DNA from: Albidovulum denitrificans
GTDB taxonomy: Bacteria; Pseudomonadota; Alphaproteobacteria; Rhodobacterales; Rhodobacteraceae
Assembly: GCF_002973535.1 (NCBI RefSeq)
Contig: NZ_PVEP01000006.1
Coordinates: 1-64,000, forward strand
Length of the DNA: 64,000 nucleotides
Direction: 5' to 3'
Shown: one piece after another, positions 7,622-15,886 of the stretch
How the letters are laid out: each line of letters opens with the position of its first letter
Position numbering within the stretch: position 1 is the stretch's first letter
Notes under the pieces: model-generated
Told to the model about the DNA's origin: nothing
The model's database searches: none
Seen by the model: only the letters and a program-made list of their open reading frames with translations
Translations under genes and position numbers: made by a program

Positions 7622-8284
7622 TCAGCCTGCCACCTCGAACCGCGGGAACAGGACCGCGTTTTCCAGATGGATATGCGCCACCAGATCCTCGGTCAGCTTG
7701 CGAAGGCCGGTGTAAAGCGCCGTCCAGGACCGGCAGGCACCCTCGGGCAAGGTCAGGGAATGGGTCACATGTTCCACCGCGCGCAGCATGTCGGTCGTGG
7801 TGTCATGCTCATGGCGCATCGCGGCGATGGGATGCACGATCATCGGATGCCCGCCCTGCCGCATCATCGGGAAGAGGACCTGCTCTTCCTTGGCCATATG
7901 GCTTTCCAGATCGTCGCGCAGCGCGATCAGCGCCTTTGTCAGGCCCAGCGGCGCCGCGTCGTGATCGCCATGCACCGTCTCGACCTTCTGGGCCAGCGGG
8001 ATCAACCAGTCCAGTTCCTCGCGATGCGTCTCGTGATAGCGCGACAGGATATGGTCGATCAGCGGAACGGTCTCCTCCGGCGCGTCGCGACCGGCGGCGG
8101 CTGACAGCGCGCGCAATTCGGCCAGCAGGTCCCCGGCCGCGATCCCGGCCTTCGCGGCCGCCTCGGACAGTGACAGCTTGCCGCCGCAACAAAAGCTGAT
8201 GCCGGCGCGGCGAAAGACCTCGGCCGCGCCGGGCAGGTCCGAGGCGATGTCGCCGACGATGGCGGTGGGTGCAAGATCGGTCAT
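7622..8284 (-). CDS. ric: Iron-sulfur cluster repair di-iron protein (RIC/YtfE/ScdA/DnrN)
   Basis: A 220-residue protein with a ScdA N-terminal domain carrying the CCGG motif (C32, C33) and a C-terminal hemerythrin-like four-helix domain. Counting from this start, the di-iron ligands fall at H84, H129, E133, H160, H204 and E208, the numbering I recall for E. coli YtfE. The family repairs iron-sulfur and di-iron centres damaged by NO or peroxide; in denitrifiers (dnrN) it is usually under Fnr/DNR control. It overlaps ubiX by 4 bp (ATGA) and so is translationally coupled. The context, between quinone synthesis and nnrS next to nos genes, supports a role in mending centres hit by NO. Confidence 0.94.
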   Translation of the reverse strand: MTDLAPTAIVGDIASDLPGAAEVFRRAGISFCCGGKLSLSEAAAKAGIAAGDLLAELRALSAAAGRDAPEETVPLIDHILSRYHETHREELDWLIPLAQKVETVHGDHDAAPLGLTKALIALRDDLESHMAKEEQVLFPMMRQGGHPMIVHPIAAMRHEHDTTTDMLRAVEHVTHSLTLPEGACRSWTALYTGLRKLTEDLVAHIHLENAVLFPRFEVAG

Positions 8285-8862
8285 GGTGCGTTTCCTTCGC
8301 TTGGGTCCCAGGCGCGCGCAGCCGGGGCGGCAAGATGCAGAAGATCGACGGCGCGCGCGGCGATCTGGGCGATGATCTGCGCCGTGGTTTCGGGGCGCAG
8401 GTAGAAGGCGGGAACCGGGGGCATGACGACCGCCCCCATCTCGGTCGCGGCGGTCATGTTGCGCAGATGGGCCAGCGTCAGCGGCGCCTCGCGCGCCAGA
8501 AGGATCAGCGGCCGCCGCTCCTTCAACTGGACGGATGCCGCGCGGGTCAGAAGCGTGTCGTCAAGACCATGGGCAATGGCCGAAAGGCTGCGCATCGAAC
8601 AGGGCGCGACAATCATGCCGCTGACGGGGTAGGATCCGCTGGCGATGCTGGCGCCCAGATCGGTCACGGCATGCACCCGCGCCGCCAGTGCCGTCAGCGC
8701 GTCCACCGCGCCCGGCCCGACCTCAAGCGCCAGCGTGCGTTCGGCCATGGTGGACAGGACAAGCTCCACCTCCGCCCCCTGCCCCGTCAGGACCCGCGCG
8801 CAATCCAGCGCGAGCGCGGCGCCAGAGGCCCCCGAAACGCCAAGAACGACGCGCGGCCTCAT
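8281..8862 (-). CDS. ubiX: UbiX-family flavin prenyltransferase
   Basis: A 193-residue flavoprotein of the UbiX/Pad1 family: GVSGASGAALALD near the N-terminus (FMN-binding loop), APCSMRSLSAIAHGLDD in the middle and the REAPLTLAHLRNM segment that contributes to the prenyl-phosphate site. UbiX attaches a dimethylallyl unit to FMN to make prenylated FMN, the cofactor of UbiD decarboxylases. The ubiD partner lies directly upstream with a 4-bp overlap, so enzyme and cofactor maker are coupled in one transcript that starts at the DNR-type box near 10400. Confidence 0.94.
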   Translation of the reverse strand: MRPRVVLGVSGASGAALALDCARVLTGQGAEVELVLSTMAERTLALEVGPGAVDALTALAARVHAVTDLGASIASGSYPVSGMIVAPCSMRSLSAIAHGLDDTLLTRAASVQLKERRPLILLAREAPLTLAHLRNMTAATEMGAVVMPPVPAFYLRPETTAQIIAQIAARAVDLLHLAAPAARAWDPSEGNAP

Positions 8863-10343
8863 GGCAGAACCCCGCGAAGGAGGCTTTCCGCCCGCGCCAC
8901 ATGCGCCGGGTCAAGCGCCATCACCTGCCCCCAGTCGCGGACCGTCTCCGCCCCGATCTTGGTGGTGGCGTCGATGCCCATCTTGCCCGCCAGCCCCTCG
9001 TGCGGGCTGGCGAAGTCGAGGTAATCCATTGGCGTGCCGTCCAGCAGCATCACGTCGCGCGCAGCATCCATCCGCGTCGCCATCGCCCAGGCGATATCGT
9101 CCCAGTTGCGCGGGTCGATGTCGCGGTCGACGACGATGATCGTCTTGGTATAGCTGAACTGCGCCAGCATCCCCCAAAGCGCCATCATCACCCGTCGCGC
9201 CTGACCGGGATAGCGCTTGTCGATCTGCACCACCGCCATGCGGTAGGAACAGGCCGCGGGCGGCAGCCAGAGGTCGGTCACCTCGGGGATCTGCGCCCGT
9301 ATCATCGGCAGGGCGAGCGTGTTGAACACCTCACCAATGACCGATGGCTCATCGGGCGGGCGGCCGGTGACGGTGGTCAGGTAGATCGGGTCGCGGCGAT
9401 GGGTGATCGCACTCAGCCGCATGACCGGAAACGGCTCTACCGCGTTGTAATAGCCGGTATGGTCGCCGAACGGCCCCTCCGGCGCGACCTCACCGGGATG
9501 GACCCAGCCTTCCAGGATGATCTCCGCATTGGCAGGGACCAGAAGCGGCACCGTGGTGGCGGGCGCAAGCTCGGCCCGCGCGCCGCGCAGGACACCGGAA
9601 AAGGCCATCTCAGATACAGTTTCCGGCAGGGGAAGGGCTGCCGCCAGCAAGGTGGCGGGATCGGCGCCAAGCGCGATGGCGACCGGCATCGGTTCGCTCG
9701 CCCGCGCCCATGTCCGGTGATGCGCAGCACCCCCGCGATGGGCCAGCCAGCGCAGGATCAGCCGGTCGGGGGACAGGACCTGCGCGCGGTAGATGCCCAG
9801 ATTGTAGCGCCCGGTCTGGCGCGCCTCGGACCCGTGCGGGCGGGTCACGACCACGGGCCAGGTCAGGAGCGGCCCGGCGTCACCCGGCCAGGGGATCTGC
9901 GCCGGGATCAGCGACATATCCGCCGGGGCCGCCCGTTCCTGCGCCACGCCCCGGCGCAACACCTTGGGCCGGGTTTGCAGCGCCGCCCGCAACATCGGCC
10001 ATTTCGACAGCGCGTCGCGCATCCCCTCGACCGGGGGCGGATTGCGCAGGGCGGCAAGGAACTCCCCGAACCCCGGCACCTCACCCGGCGCAAGGCCAAG
10101 CCCCGCCGCCACCCGCGCGGGCGTCCCGAAAAGGTTCGCGATGACCGGCATCCCGGCGCGCTGGCCATCCCTGCGGGCCGCATCGAAGCGCAGGACCGGC
10201 CCCCCGGCGCGCAACGTGGCCAGTTGCACCGCCGTCATCTCGTGCCGCAGATCGACCGGCGCCGAAAGCCGCGCCAGATCGCCCGCCGCCTCGGCCCAGC
10301 CGAGAAAGGCGCGGAGATCGTCGAAGACAGGAAGGCTGCGCAT
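8859..10343 (-). CDS. ubiD: UbiD-family prenylated-FMN-dependent decarboxylase
   Basis: A 494-residue UbiD-family protein. TGRYNLGIYRAQVL (about residues 177-190) holds the N and R that bind prenylated FMN and metal; EGPFGDHTGYY (289-299) is the catalytic loop with the conserved glutamate. In ubiquinone synthesis UbiD removes the carboxyl of 3-polyprenyl-4-hydroxybenzoate without oxygen. Its place across from ubiTUV supports that substrate, though UbiD relatives act on other aromatic acids. The start at 10343 is chosen because AAGGACC lies about 8 bp upstream and a transcript from the 10393-10406 box would begin near 10358. A longer TTG-initiated frame from 10406 would begin inside that box and is unlikely. 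Confidence 0.92.
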   Translation of the reverse strand: MRSLPVFDDLRAFLGWAEAAGDLARLSAPVDLRHEMTAVQLATLRAGGPVLRFDAARRDGQRAGMPVIANLFGTPARVAAGLGLAPGEVPGFGEFLAALRNPPPVEGMRDALSKWPMLRAALQTRPKVLRRGVAQERAAPADMSLIPAQIPWPGDAGPLLTWPVVVTRPHGSEARQTGRYNLGIYRAQVLSPDRLILRWLAHRGGAAHHRTWARASEPMPVAIALGADPATLLAAALPLPETVSEMAFSGVLRGARAELAPATTVPLLVPANAEIILEGWVHPGEVAPEGPFGDHTGYYNAVEPFPVMRLSAITHRRDPIYLTTVTGRPPDEPSVIGEVFNTLALPMIRAQIPEVTDLWLPPAACSYRMAVVQIDKRYPGQARRVMMALWGMLAQFSYTKTIIVVDRDIDPRNWDDIAWAMATRMDAARDVMLLDGTPMDYLDFASPHEGLAGKMGIDATTKIGAETVRDWGQVMALDPAHVARAESLLRGVLP

Positions 10344-10392
10344 CGGGGAAGGTCCTTTTCTGCCCCGATAGCGCCCCCAAAGCCCGAACAAA

Positions 10393-10406
10393 TTGACTAA
10401 TGTCAA
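10393..10406. promoter_or_regulatory. DNR/NNR/FnrP-type box in the ubiD-ubiT divergent promoter
   Basis: TTGAC-TAAT-GTCAA is a perfect 5-4-5 inverted repeat matching the Crp/Fnr superfamily consensus (Fnr TTGAT-N4-ATCAA; DNR/NNR variants tolerate C and G at the fifth position). Its centre is about 56 bp from the ubiD ATG and 61 bp from the ubiT ATG. With activation from -41.5, transcripts would start near 10358 (minus) and 10441 (plus), each just upstream of the start codon chosen on independent ribosome-binding-site grounds. One regulator dimer would then switch on both operons under low oxygen or NO. Confidence 0.82.
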
Positions 10407-10460
10407 TACCGACCCCGGCGCCTTCGCCTATGGATGGGGTATCCGTATCGGGACCGATCC

Positions 10461-10997
10461 ATGACTGCACCCCTGCCGCGTCTGCCGCGCCCCCTGCGGC
10501 TGGCCGCCCTGCCGCTTCCCCTGCCGCCGCTCAGCCTGTTTCTGGGCGCCGTGACCCGCCGCATGGTGAAATCCCACCCGGAGATGACCCGGCGCCTGGG
10601 CGACTATGGCGGGCATCGGTTCCTGATCGACCCGTTGGACCTGCCCTGGCTCTTGCTGCTGCATCCCGCCGATGCCGCCATGACGGCCCATCGCCGCGCC
10701 CGCCCGCCCGCGCATGACGCGCGAATCGCGGGGCCGCTGTCGGCCTTCCTCGCCATGATGCACGGGGCCGAGGATGGCGATGCGCTCTTCTTCTCGCGCG
10801 ATCTGACGGTCGAGGGCGACACCGCCGCCGTGCTGGCGCTGCGCAACGCCATCGACGATGCCGAACTGGACCTGGCCGAGGAACTCGCCACTCTTTCCGG
10901 CCCGCTCGCCACGCCCTTGCGCGGGCTTTTGACCGGGGCCGAACGCGCGACCGGCCTGACGCTGCACCGCATGACCCGGCTGGACGATTTCGCATGA
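10461..10997 (+). CDS. ubiT: UbiT-like SCP2-domain lipid carrier (anaerobic ubiquinone synthesis)
   Basis: A 178-residue protein starting with a basic, hydrophobic stretch and holding an SCP2 sterol-carrier domain over most of its length (about residues 30-140; DALFFSRDLTVEGDTAAVLALRNAID is typical of UbiT/YhbT). UbiT is the accessory lipid-binding factor that, with UbiU and UbiV, lets ubiquinone be hydroxylated without O2. The ATG at 10461 is preferred over one at 10434: the upstream ATG would precede the transcript start predicted from the DNR-type box. It overlaps ubiU (stop TGA 10995-10997, ATG 10994). Confidence 0.88.
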   Translation: MTAPLPRLPRPLRLAALPLPLPPLSLFLGAVTRRMVKSHPEMTRRLGDYGGHRFLIDPLDLPWLLLLHPADAAMTAHRRARPPAHDARIAGPLSAFLAMMHGAEDGDALFFSRDLTVEGDTAAVLALRNAIDDAELDLAEELATLSGPLATPLRGLLTGAERATGLTLHRMTRLDDFA

Positions 10998-11974
10998 TGG
11001 AACTGGTCTGCCCCGCCGGCACCCCCGCCGCGCTGCGCGCCGCTGTCGAGGCGGGCGCCCATGCCGTCTATTGCGGCTTTGCCGACGAAACCAACGCCCG
11101 CAACTTCCCCGGCCTGAACTTCACGCCCGAGGATATGGCCGAGGCGGTCACCTTCGCCCATGCGCGCGGCGCGAAGGTTCTGGTCGCGATCAACACCTTC
11201 CCGCGCGCGGGCGCCGAACCGCTCTGGCACCGCGCGCTGGCCAATGCCGAGGCCGCCGGGGCCGATGCGGTGATCCTTGCCGACATCGGCCTTCTGGCCC
11301 ACGCGGCCGACCGTCACCCCGCGCTCCGCCGCCATCTTTCAGTGCAGGCCGCCGCCGCCAATCCCGATGCGATCAACCTTTACGCCAGCGCTTTCGGCGT
11401 GCGCCGCGTGGTCCTGCCGCGCGTCCTGACGGTGCAGGAAATCGCCGCCATCAACCGCGAGATCGACGTCGAAACCGAGGTCTTCGTCTTTGGCGGTCTT
11501 TGCGTGATGGCCGAGGGGCGCTGTTCGCTGTCCTCCTACGCCACCGGGAAATCGCCCAACATGAACGGCGTCTGTTCACCGGCGAGCCATGTCGCCTATG
11601 CCGAGGAAGGCCGCGATCTTGCTGCCCGTCTTGGCGGTTTCACCATCCACCGCACGCCAAAAGGCGCCCCCGCGCCCTACCCCACGCTCTGCAAGGGCTG
11701 CTTCACCTCCGACGGCCAGACCGGCCATATCTTCGAGGACCCGGTCAGCCTTGATGCCACGCAACTGATCCCCGAACTCGCCAAGGCAGGCGTGTCGGCC
11801 CTCAAGATCGAGGGGCGCCAGCGCAGCCGCGCCTATGTCGCGCAGGTCGTGCGCGCCTTCCGCGCGGCGGTCGAGGCGCAGGCAGCAGGCCGGCCCATGC
11901 CCGAAACCATGCTGGCGCGGCTGACCGAGGGGCAGAAGGCCACCACCGGCGCCTATGCCAAGACCTGGAGGTGA
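10994..11974 (+). CDS. ubiU: UbiU, O2-independent ubiquinone hydroxylase subunit (U32 peptidase family)
   Basis: A 326-residue U32-family protein. If translation starts at the second of two adjacent ATGs (10997), four cysteines fall at 169, 176, 193 and 232, the positions I recall for the [4Fe-4S] ligands of E. coli UbiU; they sit in GLCVMAEGRCSL, GVCSPASHV and LCKGCFTS. UbiU forms a heterodimer with UbiV that hydroxylates the quinone ring without oxygen, using prephenate-derived hydroxyl. It is translationally coupled to ubiT and followed four bases later by ubiV. Protease function is not expected despite the family name. Confidence 0.95.
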   Translation: MMELVCPAGTPAALRAAVEAGAHAVYCGFADETNARNFPGLNFTPEDMAEAVTFAHARGAKVLVAINTFPRAGAEPLWHRALANAEAAGADAVILADIGLLAHAADRHPALRRHLSVQAAAANPDAINLYASAFGVRRVVLPRVLTVQEIAAINREIDVETEVFVFGGLCVMAEGRCSLSSYATGKSPNMNGVCSPASHVAYAEEGRDLAARLGGFTIHRTPKGAPAPYPTLCKGCFTSDGQTGHIFEDPVSLDATQLIPELAKAGVSALKIEGRQRSRAYVAQVVRAFRAAVEAQAAGRPMPETMLARLTEGQKATTGAYAKTWR

Positions 11975-11978
11975 CGGC

Positions 11979-12890
11979 ATGGACCTGACAGTCGGCCCGA
12001 ATTTCTTCTTCTGGGAAGCAGAGACGATCCGCGCCTTCTACCGCGACCTTGCCGCCAGCCCGGTCGCGCGGGTGTCCCTGGGCGAACTCGTCTGTTCCAA
12101 GCGCCTGCCCTTCTGGCGCGACGAGATCCCGGCGGCGGTGGAGGCGTTGCAGACCGCCGGGAAAGAGGTCGCGCTGACCTCGCTGGCGCTTGTCACGCTG
12201 AAACGCGAACGCAAGCTGACCGCCGATCTGATGGACCTGGACCTGCCGGTCGAGGTGAACGACCTTTCCGCGCTGATCCACATCCCTGAGGGGCAGGCCT
12301 TCTGGGTCGGACCGCTGGTCAATGTCTATAACGAAGGCACGCTGCGCTGGCTGATCCGGCGCGGCGCGCGGCGCATCTGCCTGCCGCCGGAACTGACGCT
12401 CGATTCGGTCGCCGTTCTGGCGCAGGCGGGCCGCGACGAAGGCGTCCCGGTCGAGGTCTGGGGCCATGGCCGCCTGCCACTGGCGATCTCCGCGCGCTGC
12501 TATCACGCGCGGCTCCATGACCGGGCCAAGGACAGCTGCCAGTTCGTCTGTGGCGAGGACCCGGACGGCCGTGATGTCGGCACGCTGGACGGCCAGAGGT
12601 TCCTGACCGTGAACGGTGTCCAGACCCTGAGCCAGTCCACCGCCAGCATGGCGCTGAAGGTCGAGGATCTGCAAGGCGCGGGCGTCTCCGCCCTGAGACT
12701 GTCGCCCCAGTCACGCGATTTCGCCGCGATCTGCGGCGCCTATGCGGACCGTCTGTCGGGCAAGATCTCCGGCGCCGACCTTGCGGCGATGCTGCGCCCG
12801 ATGGTGCCGGGCGGCACGCTTTCGGACGGCTTCCTCTCCGGCCCCGCAGGCGCGGCATGGTCGGGTGAGGGAACAGCCGCGCCCCGCTAA
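11979..12890 (+). CDS. ubiV: UbiV, O2-independent ubiquinone hydroxylase subunit (U32 peptidase family)
   Basis: A 303-residue partner of UbiU. Cysteines lie at 39 (GELVCSKRLPF), 174, 187 and 191 (RCYHARLHDRAKDSCQFVC). The spacing of the last three equals that of E. coli UbiV (180, 193, 197 as I recall), and C39 is at the same number, so it should hold a [4Fe-4S] cluster. The start is the ATG at 11979 with GGAGGTGA just upstream. It ends the ubiTUV operon; its TAA stop coincides with the first bases of the second copy of the 92-bp palindromic element. Confidence 0.95.
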   Translation: MDLTVGPNFFFWEAETIRAFYRDLAASPVARVSLGELVCSKRLPFWRDEIPAAVEALQTAGKEVALTSLALVTLKRERKLTADLMDLDLPVEVNDLSALIHIPEGQAFWVGPLVNVYNEGTLRWLIRRGARRICLPPELTLDSVAVLAQAGRDEGVPVEVWGHGRLPLAISARCYHARLHDRAKDSCQFVCGEDPDGRDVGTLDGQRFLTVNGVQTLSQSTASMALKVEDLQGAGVSALRLSPQSRDFAAICGAYADRLSGKISGADLAAMLRPMVPGGTLSDGFLSGPAGAAWSGEGTAAPR

Positions 12891-12980
12891 AGCGTTTCGG
12901 GTTTTCGTTGAGAACGCAAGTATCAGAATTCGAACTTATTTCGTTCGAATTCTGATTCAACATAAACCCGAAATGCTATA
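12888..12980. repeat. Nested palindromic intergenic element, copy B (93 bp)
   Basis: This is nearly the same as 6382-6473 in length and layout: it starts at a TAA stop codon (ubiV), has AGCGTTTCGGGTT and AACCCGAAATGCT outer arms and ends in ATGCTATA. Its inner stem is longer and perfect: CAGAATTCGAAC (12924-12935) pairs with GTTCGAATTCTG (12943-12954) around a 7-nt loop. GTTGA and TCAAC also pair between the stems. In copy A the same inner positions are kept as G-T pairs, which hold in RNA of the plus strand only, so selection on an RNA structure is possible. Confidence 0.85.
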
Positions 12981-13076
12981 GGCGGCCCGGCACAACCGGC
13001 GGAGCTTTTTCCCGTCGCGCCTATCCCCCGCCACGAGACTATGGCACACTCCCCCCATCGTGATCAGCCGCCAAGC

Positions 13077-13090
13077 CTGACTTTGGTCAA
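13077..13090. promoter_or_regulatory. DNR/NNR-type box upstream of the nos operon
   Basis: CTGAC-TTTG-GTCAA matches the 10393-10406 box in half-site (TGAC...GTCA plus the final A) with one mismatch at the first base. It lies upstream of the DUF2946-like gene that leads the nos operon. A transcript from -41.5 spacing would begin near 13125. Nos genes are classically switched on by Fnr, DNR or NNR regulators, so a single regulator for quinone synthesis, NO repair and N2O reduction is likely here. Confidence 0.68.
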
Positions 13091-13161
13091 GGCGGCAGCG
13101 CCCTGCGCAGGGGTAGGTGCGTGCGAGTGAACTGAAACATCCACGGATCGTCGGATACCAG

Positions 13162-13692
13162 ATGCAGCGGCCAGCACATATTGGCGGAAAGGGATCGCCA
13201 CGCAGCCGCGTGACCCCTGCCCCTGCGATCCGCGCGCAGGGCATCGTCCTTGTGATCCTGATGGCCGTCGCGCTGCTGCTGTCGGGCATGGCGGCGGCCG
13301 CGCCCTTCGCCAAAACGCCCGACGGCACCGCCTTTGTGATCTGCGCCGAGGGTGGCTCTGCCACCATCATCCTCGATCAGGACGGCAACCCCGTCACGCC
13401 GATGAAGGATTGCGCCAACTGCCCCGATTGTCTGGCCCCGACCGCGCTTCTGACGTCCCCGTCGCGCGGCCTGCCCGTGCGCCACGCGACCTTCCACACG
13501 GTTCAGGCGCGGGTGAACACCCTCACCCTGCCCGCCCGTCCCCACCTTCGCCCCGAAACCCGAGGCCCTCCACCCGCGGCCCGTGAACGTCTTGATATGG
13601 CCCTGACCGGCAAAACCGCCGACATCGCCACCAAGGACGATCACGGGATGCAACGCTTTTGCGGGCGGACCCAACCGACAGCCCGCACATGA
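13162..13692 (+). CDS. DUF2946-like small membrane/secreted protein leading the nos operon
   Basis: A 176-residue protein from this start (an ATG at 13117 is possible but would precede the transcript start predicted from the box at 13077). It has one hydrophobic segment (GIVLVILMAVALLLSGMAAA), then a DUF2946-like core: TAFVICAEGG, DQDGNPV and a cysteine cluster CANCPDCL, followed by a low-complexity tail. DUF2946 proteins often sit beside copper-related genes; the cysteines could bind copper for NosZ, which is inference only. The stop overlaps the nosR ATG by 4 bp, so it is coupled to nosR and belongs to the nos transcript. Confidence 0.7.
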   Translation: MQRPAHIGGKGSPRSRVTPAPAIRAQGIVLVILMAVALLLSGMAAAAPFAKTPDGTAFVICAEGGSATIILDQDGNPVTPMKDCANCPDCLAPTALLTSPSRGLPVRHATFHTVQARVNTLTLPARPHLRPETRGPPPAARERLDMALTGKTADIATKDDHGMQRFCGRTQPTART

Positions 13693-15875
13693 TGATTTTC
13701 CGCCTCTTCCTTTCGCTTGTCTTCATGGTCTTCGCGGCCATTTCCGCAGCCGCAGAGCCTGTTCTGGCAAAGTACCTAGCCGATACCGCCCCTGCCGAAC
13801 TGGTCGCCGAAGCCGATGCCTTTGGCGCGATTCGCGACGACGTGCCGGTGGCCCCCGTCCTGAAGGGCGGCGAGACGATCGGCTGGGCCTTCATCACCTC
13901 CGATTTCGTGTCGACCACGGGCTATTCGGGCAAGCCCATTCACACGATGGTCGCCGTCGACAAGGACGCCAAGGTCATCGGCGTCCAGCTTGTCAAACAC
14001 TCCGAACCCATCGTCCTGATCGGCATTCCCGACGCCAAGATGAAGGCGCTGGCCGCCGATTACGCCGGGCTTGACCTTGTCGCCGAGGCGGAATCGGGCG
14101 GCACCTCCCACGATCTCGACATCATTTCGGGCGCGACGGTCACGGTGATGGTGATCGACGATTCCATCGTCCGCGCCGGGTTGAAGGTGGCCCGCGCGCT
14201 TGGCCTTGGCGGGCTGGCCGTCGCGGCGCCCGACAGCGGCCCGAAATTCGAACTGAACCCCGATGCCGAGGCCGCACCCGACTGGATGACGCTTGAAGGC
14301 GATGGCACGCTGCGGCGCCTCGCGCTTGACGTCGGGCAGGTCAATGCCGCCTTCGAGGCGCTTGGCGACCCGCGTGCCACCGAACGCGCGCTGACCGAGG
14401 CGCCCGAGACGACGTTTATCGAGATGCAGGCGGCACTGGTTTCGCAGCCCGCCATCGCCAGGGCGCTTCTGGGCGAGGCCACGGCAAAGAACCTTTCCAC
14501 CTGGCTGAAAGAGGGCGAAAACGCCATCGCCATCGTCGGGCGCGGCCTTTATAGCTTCAAGGGCTCGGGCTATGTGCGCGGCGGCATCTTCGACCGGATC
14601 GTGCTGATCCAGGACGACGTGTCGGTCCGTTTCCGCGACCGGATGCACAAGCGTATCGTGTCGCTTGCCGCCGAGGGCGCGCCCGCCTTCACCGAGGCCG
14701 ATCTGTTCAAGATCCCCGCCGACAGCGGGTTCGACCCCTCCAAACCCTTCCGCATCCAGCTTCTGGTGCAGCGAGAGGTCGGGCCGATCGAAAAGCTCTT
14801 CACCACCTTCGATCTGGGCTATCAACTGCCGGAAAAATACCTGCGCGCCGTGGCCGTCGCCCCTGCTCCCGCGGCACCCGACGCTGCCGCCGAGGTCGCC
14901 AATCAGGATGAGGCCGCCGCCCATCAGGCGCTTTGGAAACGGATCTGGCAGGACAAGAAACCCGCCATCACCGTCACCGCCGGGCTGCTACTGGTGCTGA
15001 CGGGCGTCTTCTTCTTCCAGGGCTTCGCGACGCGGAATGCGCGGCTCTTCTTCTGGTTCCGCATGACCTACCTGACGGTCGTGCTGGTCTATCTTGGCTG
15101 GTATGCCAACGCGCAGCTCTCTGTCGTCAACCTGATGGCGCTGTTCGGGGCCTTCGTCAGCGGCTTCAGCTGGCAGGCCTTCCTGCTTGACCCGCTGACC
15201 TTCATCCTCTGGTTCGCGGTCGCGGCGGCGCTTCTGTTCTGGGGGCGCGGGGCCTATTGCGGCTGGCTTTGCCCGTTCGGCGCGCTTCAGGAACTGACCA
15301 ACCGCATCGCCCGCGCACTGCATGTGCCGCAATGGACCCTGCCCTGGGGCCTGCACGAACGCCTCTGGCCGGTCAAGTACATGATCTTCCTTGGCCTTTT
15401 CGGCGTCTCGCTGATGAGCATCGAGCAGGCGGAACATCTGGCCGAGGTGGAACCGTTCAAGACCGCCATCGTGTTGAAATTCGTCCGCGCCTGGCCCTTC
15501 GTGGCCTATGCGGCGGCGCTTTTGATGGCGGGTCTGTTCGTTGAACGCTTCTACTGCCGCTATCTCTGCCCGCTGGGGGCCGCGCTGGCGATCCCCGCGC
15601 GGCTGCGCATGTTCGACTGGCTGAAGCGCTACCGCGAATGCGGCAACCCCTGCCAGTCCTGCGCCAACCAATGCCCCGTTCAGGCGATCCACCCCACGGG
15701 TGAGATCAACCCGAACGAATGCGTCAACTGCCTGCATTGCCAGGTTCTCTATCAATCCAAGACCATCTGCCCGGTCGTCATCAAGAAGATGAAGCGCCGC
15801 GATACCGTGGGCTCGGCTGCGCCGCGCGACCTGACCGGGCATCCCAACTCACCCAAATCCCAACCTGCTGAATGA
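13689..15875 (+). CDS. nosR: NosR, membrane flavo-iron-sulfur protein for nitrous oxide reduction
   Basis: A 728-residue protein. It has a signal-like N-terminus, a periplasmic FMN-binding domain with ISGATVTV (147-154; T150 is the likely flavinylation site), about six membrane helices (residues 430-640 region) with two polyferredoxin CP motifs ([10 protein letters not shown] and [10 protein letters not shown]), and a C-terminal pair of [4Fe-4S] motifs ([13 protein letters not shown] and CVNCLHCQ). NosR passes electrons toward NosZ and supports nosZ expression. Length and order are normal for the family. The flavin is attached by the ApbE-type NosX encoded at the end of the operon. The ATG at 13689 overlaps the preceding stop codon. 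Confidence 0.96.
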   Translation: MMIFRLFLSLVFMVFAAISAAAEPVLAKYLADTAPAELVAEADAFGAIRDDVPVAPVLKGGETIGWAFITSDFVSTTGYSGKPIHTMVAVDKDAKVIGVQLVKHSEPIVLIGIPDAKMKALAADYAGLDLVAEAESGGTSHDLDIISGATVTVMVIDDSIVRAGLKVARALGLGGLAVAAPDSGPKFELNPDAEAAPDWMTLEGDGTLRRLALDVGQVNAAFEALGDPRATERALTEAPETTFIEMQAALVSQPAIARALLGEATAKNLSTWLKEGENAIAIVGRGLYSFKGSGYVRGGIFDRIVLIQDDVSVRFRDRMHKRIVSLAAEGAPAFTEADLFKIPADSGFDPSKPFRIQLLVQREVGPIEKLFTTFDLGYQLPEKYLRAVAVAPAPAAPDAAAEVANQDEAAAHQALWKRIWQDKKPAITVTAGLLLVLTGVFFFQGFATRNARLFFWFRMTYLTVVLVYLGWYANAQLSVVNLMALFGAFVSGFSWQAFLLDPLTFILWFAVAAALLFWGRGAYCGWLCPFGALQELTNRIARALHVPQWTLPWGLHERLWPVKYMIFLGLFGVSLMSIEQAEHLAEVEPFKTAIVLKFVRAWPFVAYAAALLMAGLFVERFYCRYLCPLGAALAIPARLRMFDWLKRYRECGNPCQSCANQCPVQAIHPTGEINPNECVNCLHCQVLYQSKTICPVVIKKMKRRDTVGSAAPRDLTGHPNSPKSQPAE

Positions 15876-15886
15876 AAGGACACATC

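Noticed and set aside
10344-10406. N-terminal extension of ubiD from a TTG at 10406
   Set aside because: The TTG is part of the DNR-type box and would lie upstream of the predicted transcript start; the ATG at 10343 has its own ribosome binding site and begins the conserved protein.
6382-12980. The palindromic elements as ends of one composite transposon carrying the ubi-nnrS block
   Set aside because: There is no transposase between or beside them and no clear target duplication, and both copies are complete nested palindromes and not terminal repeats of one element. Kept only as an open idea under the repeat finding.
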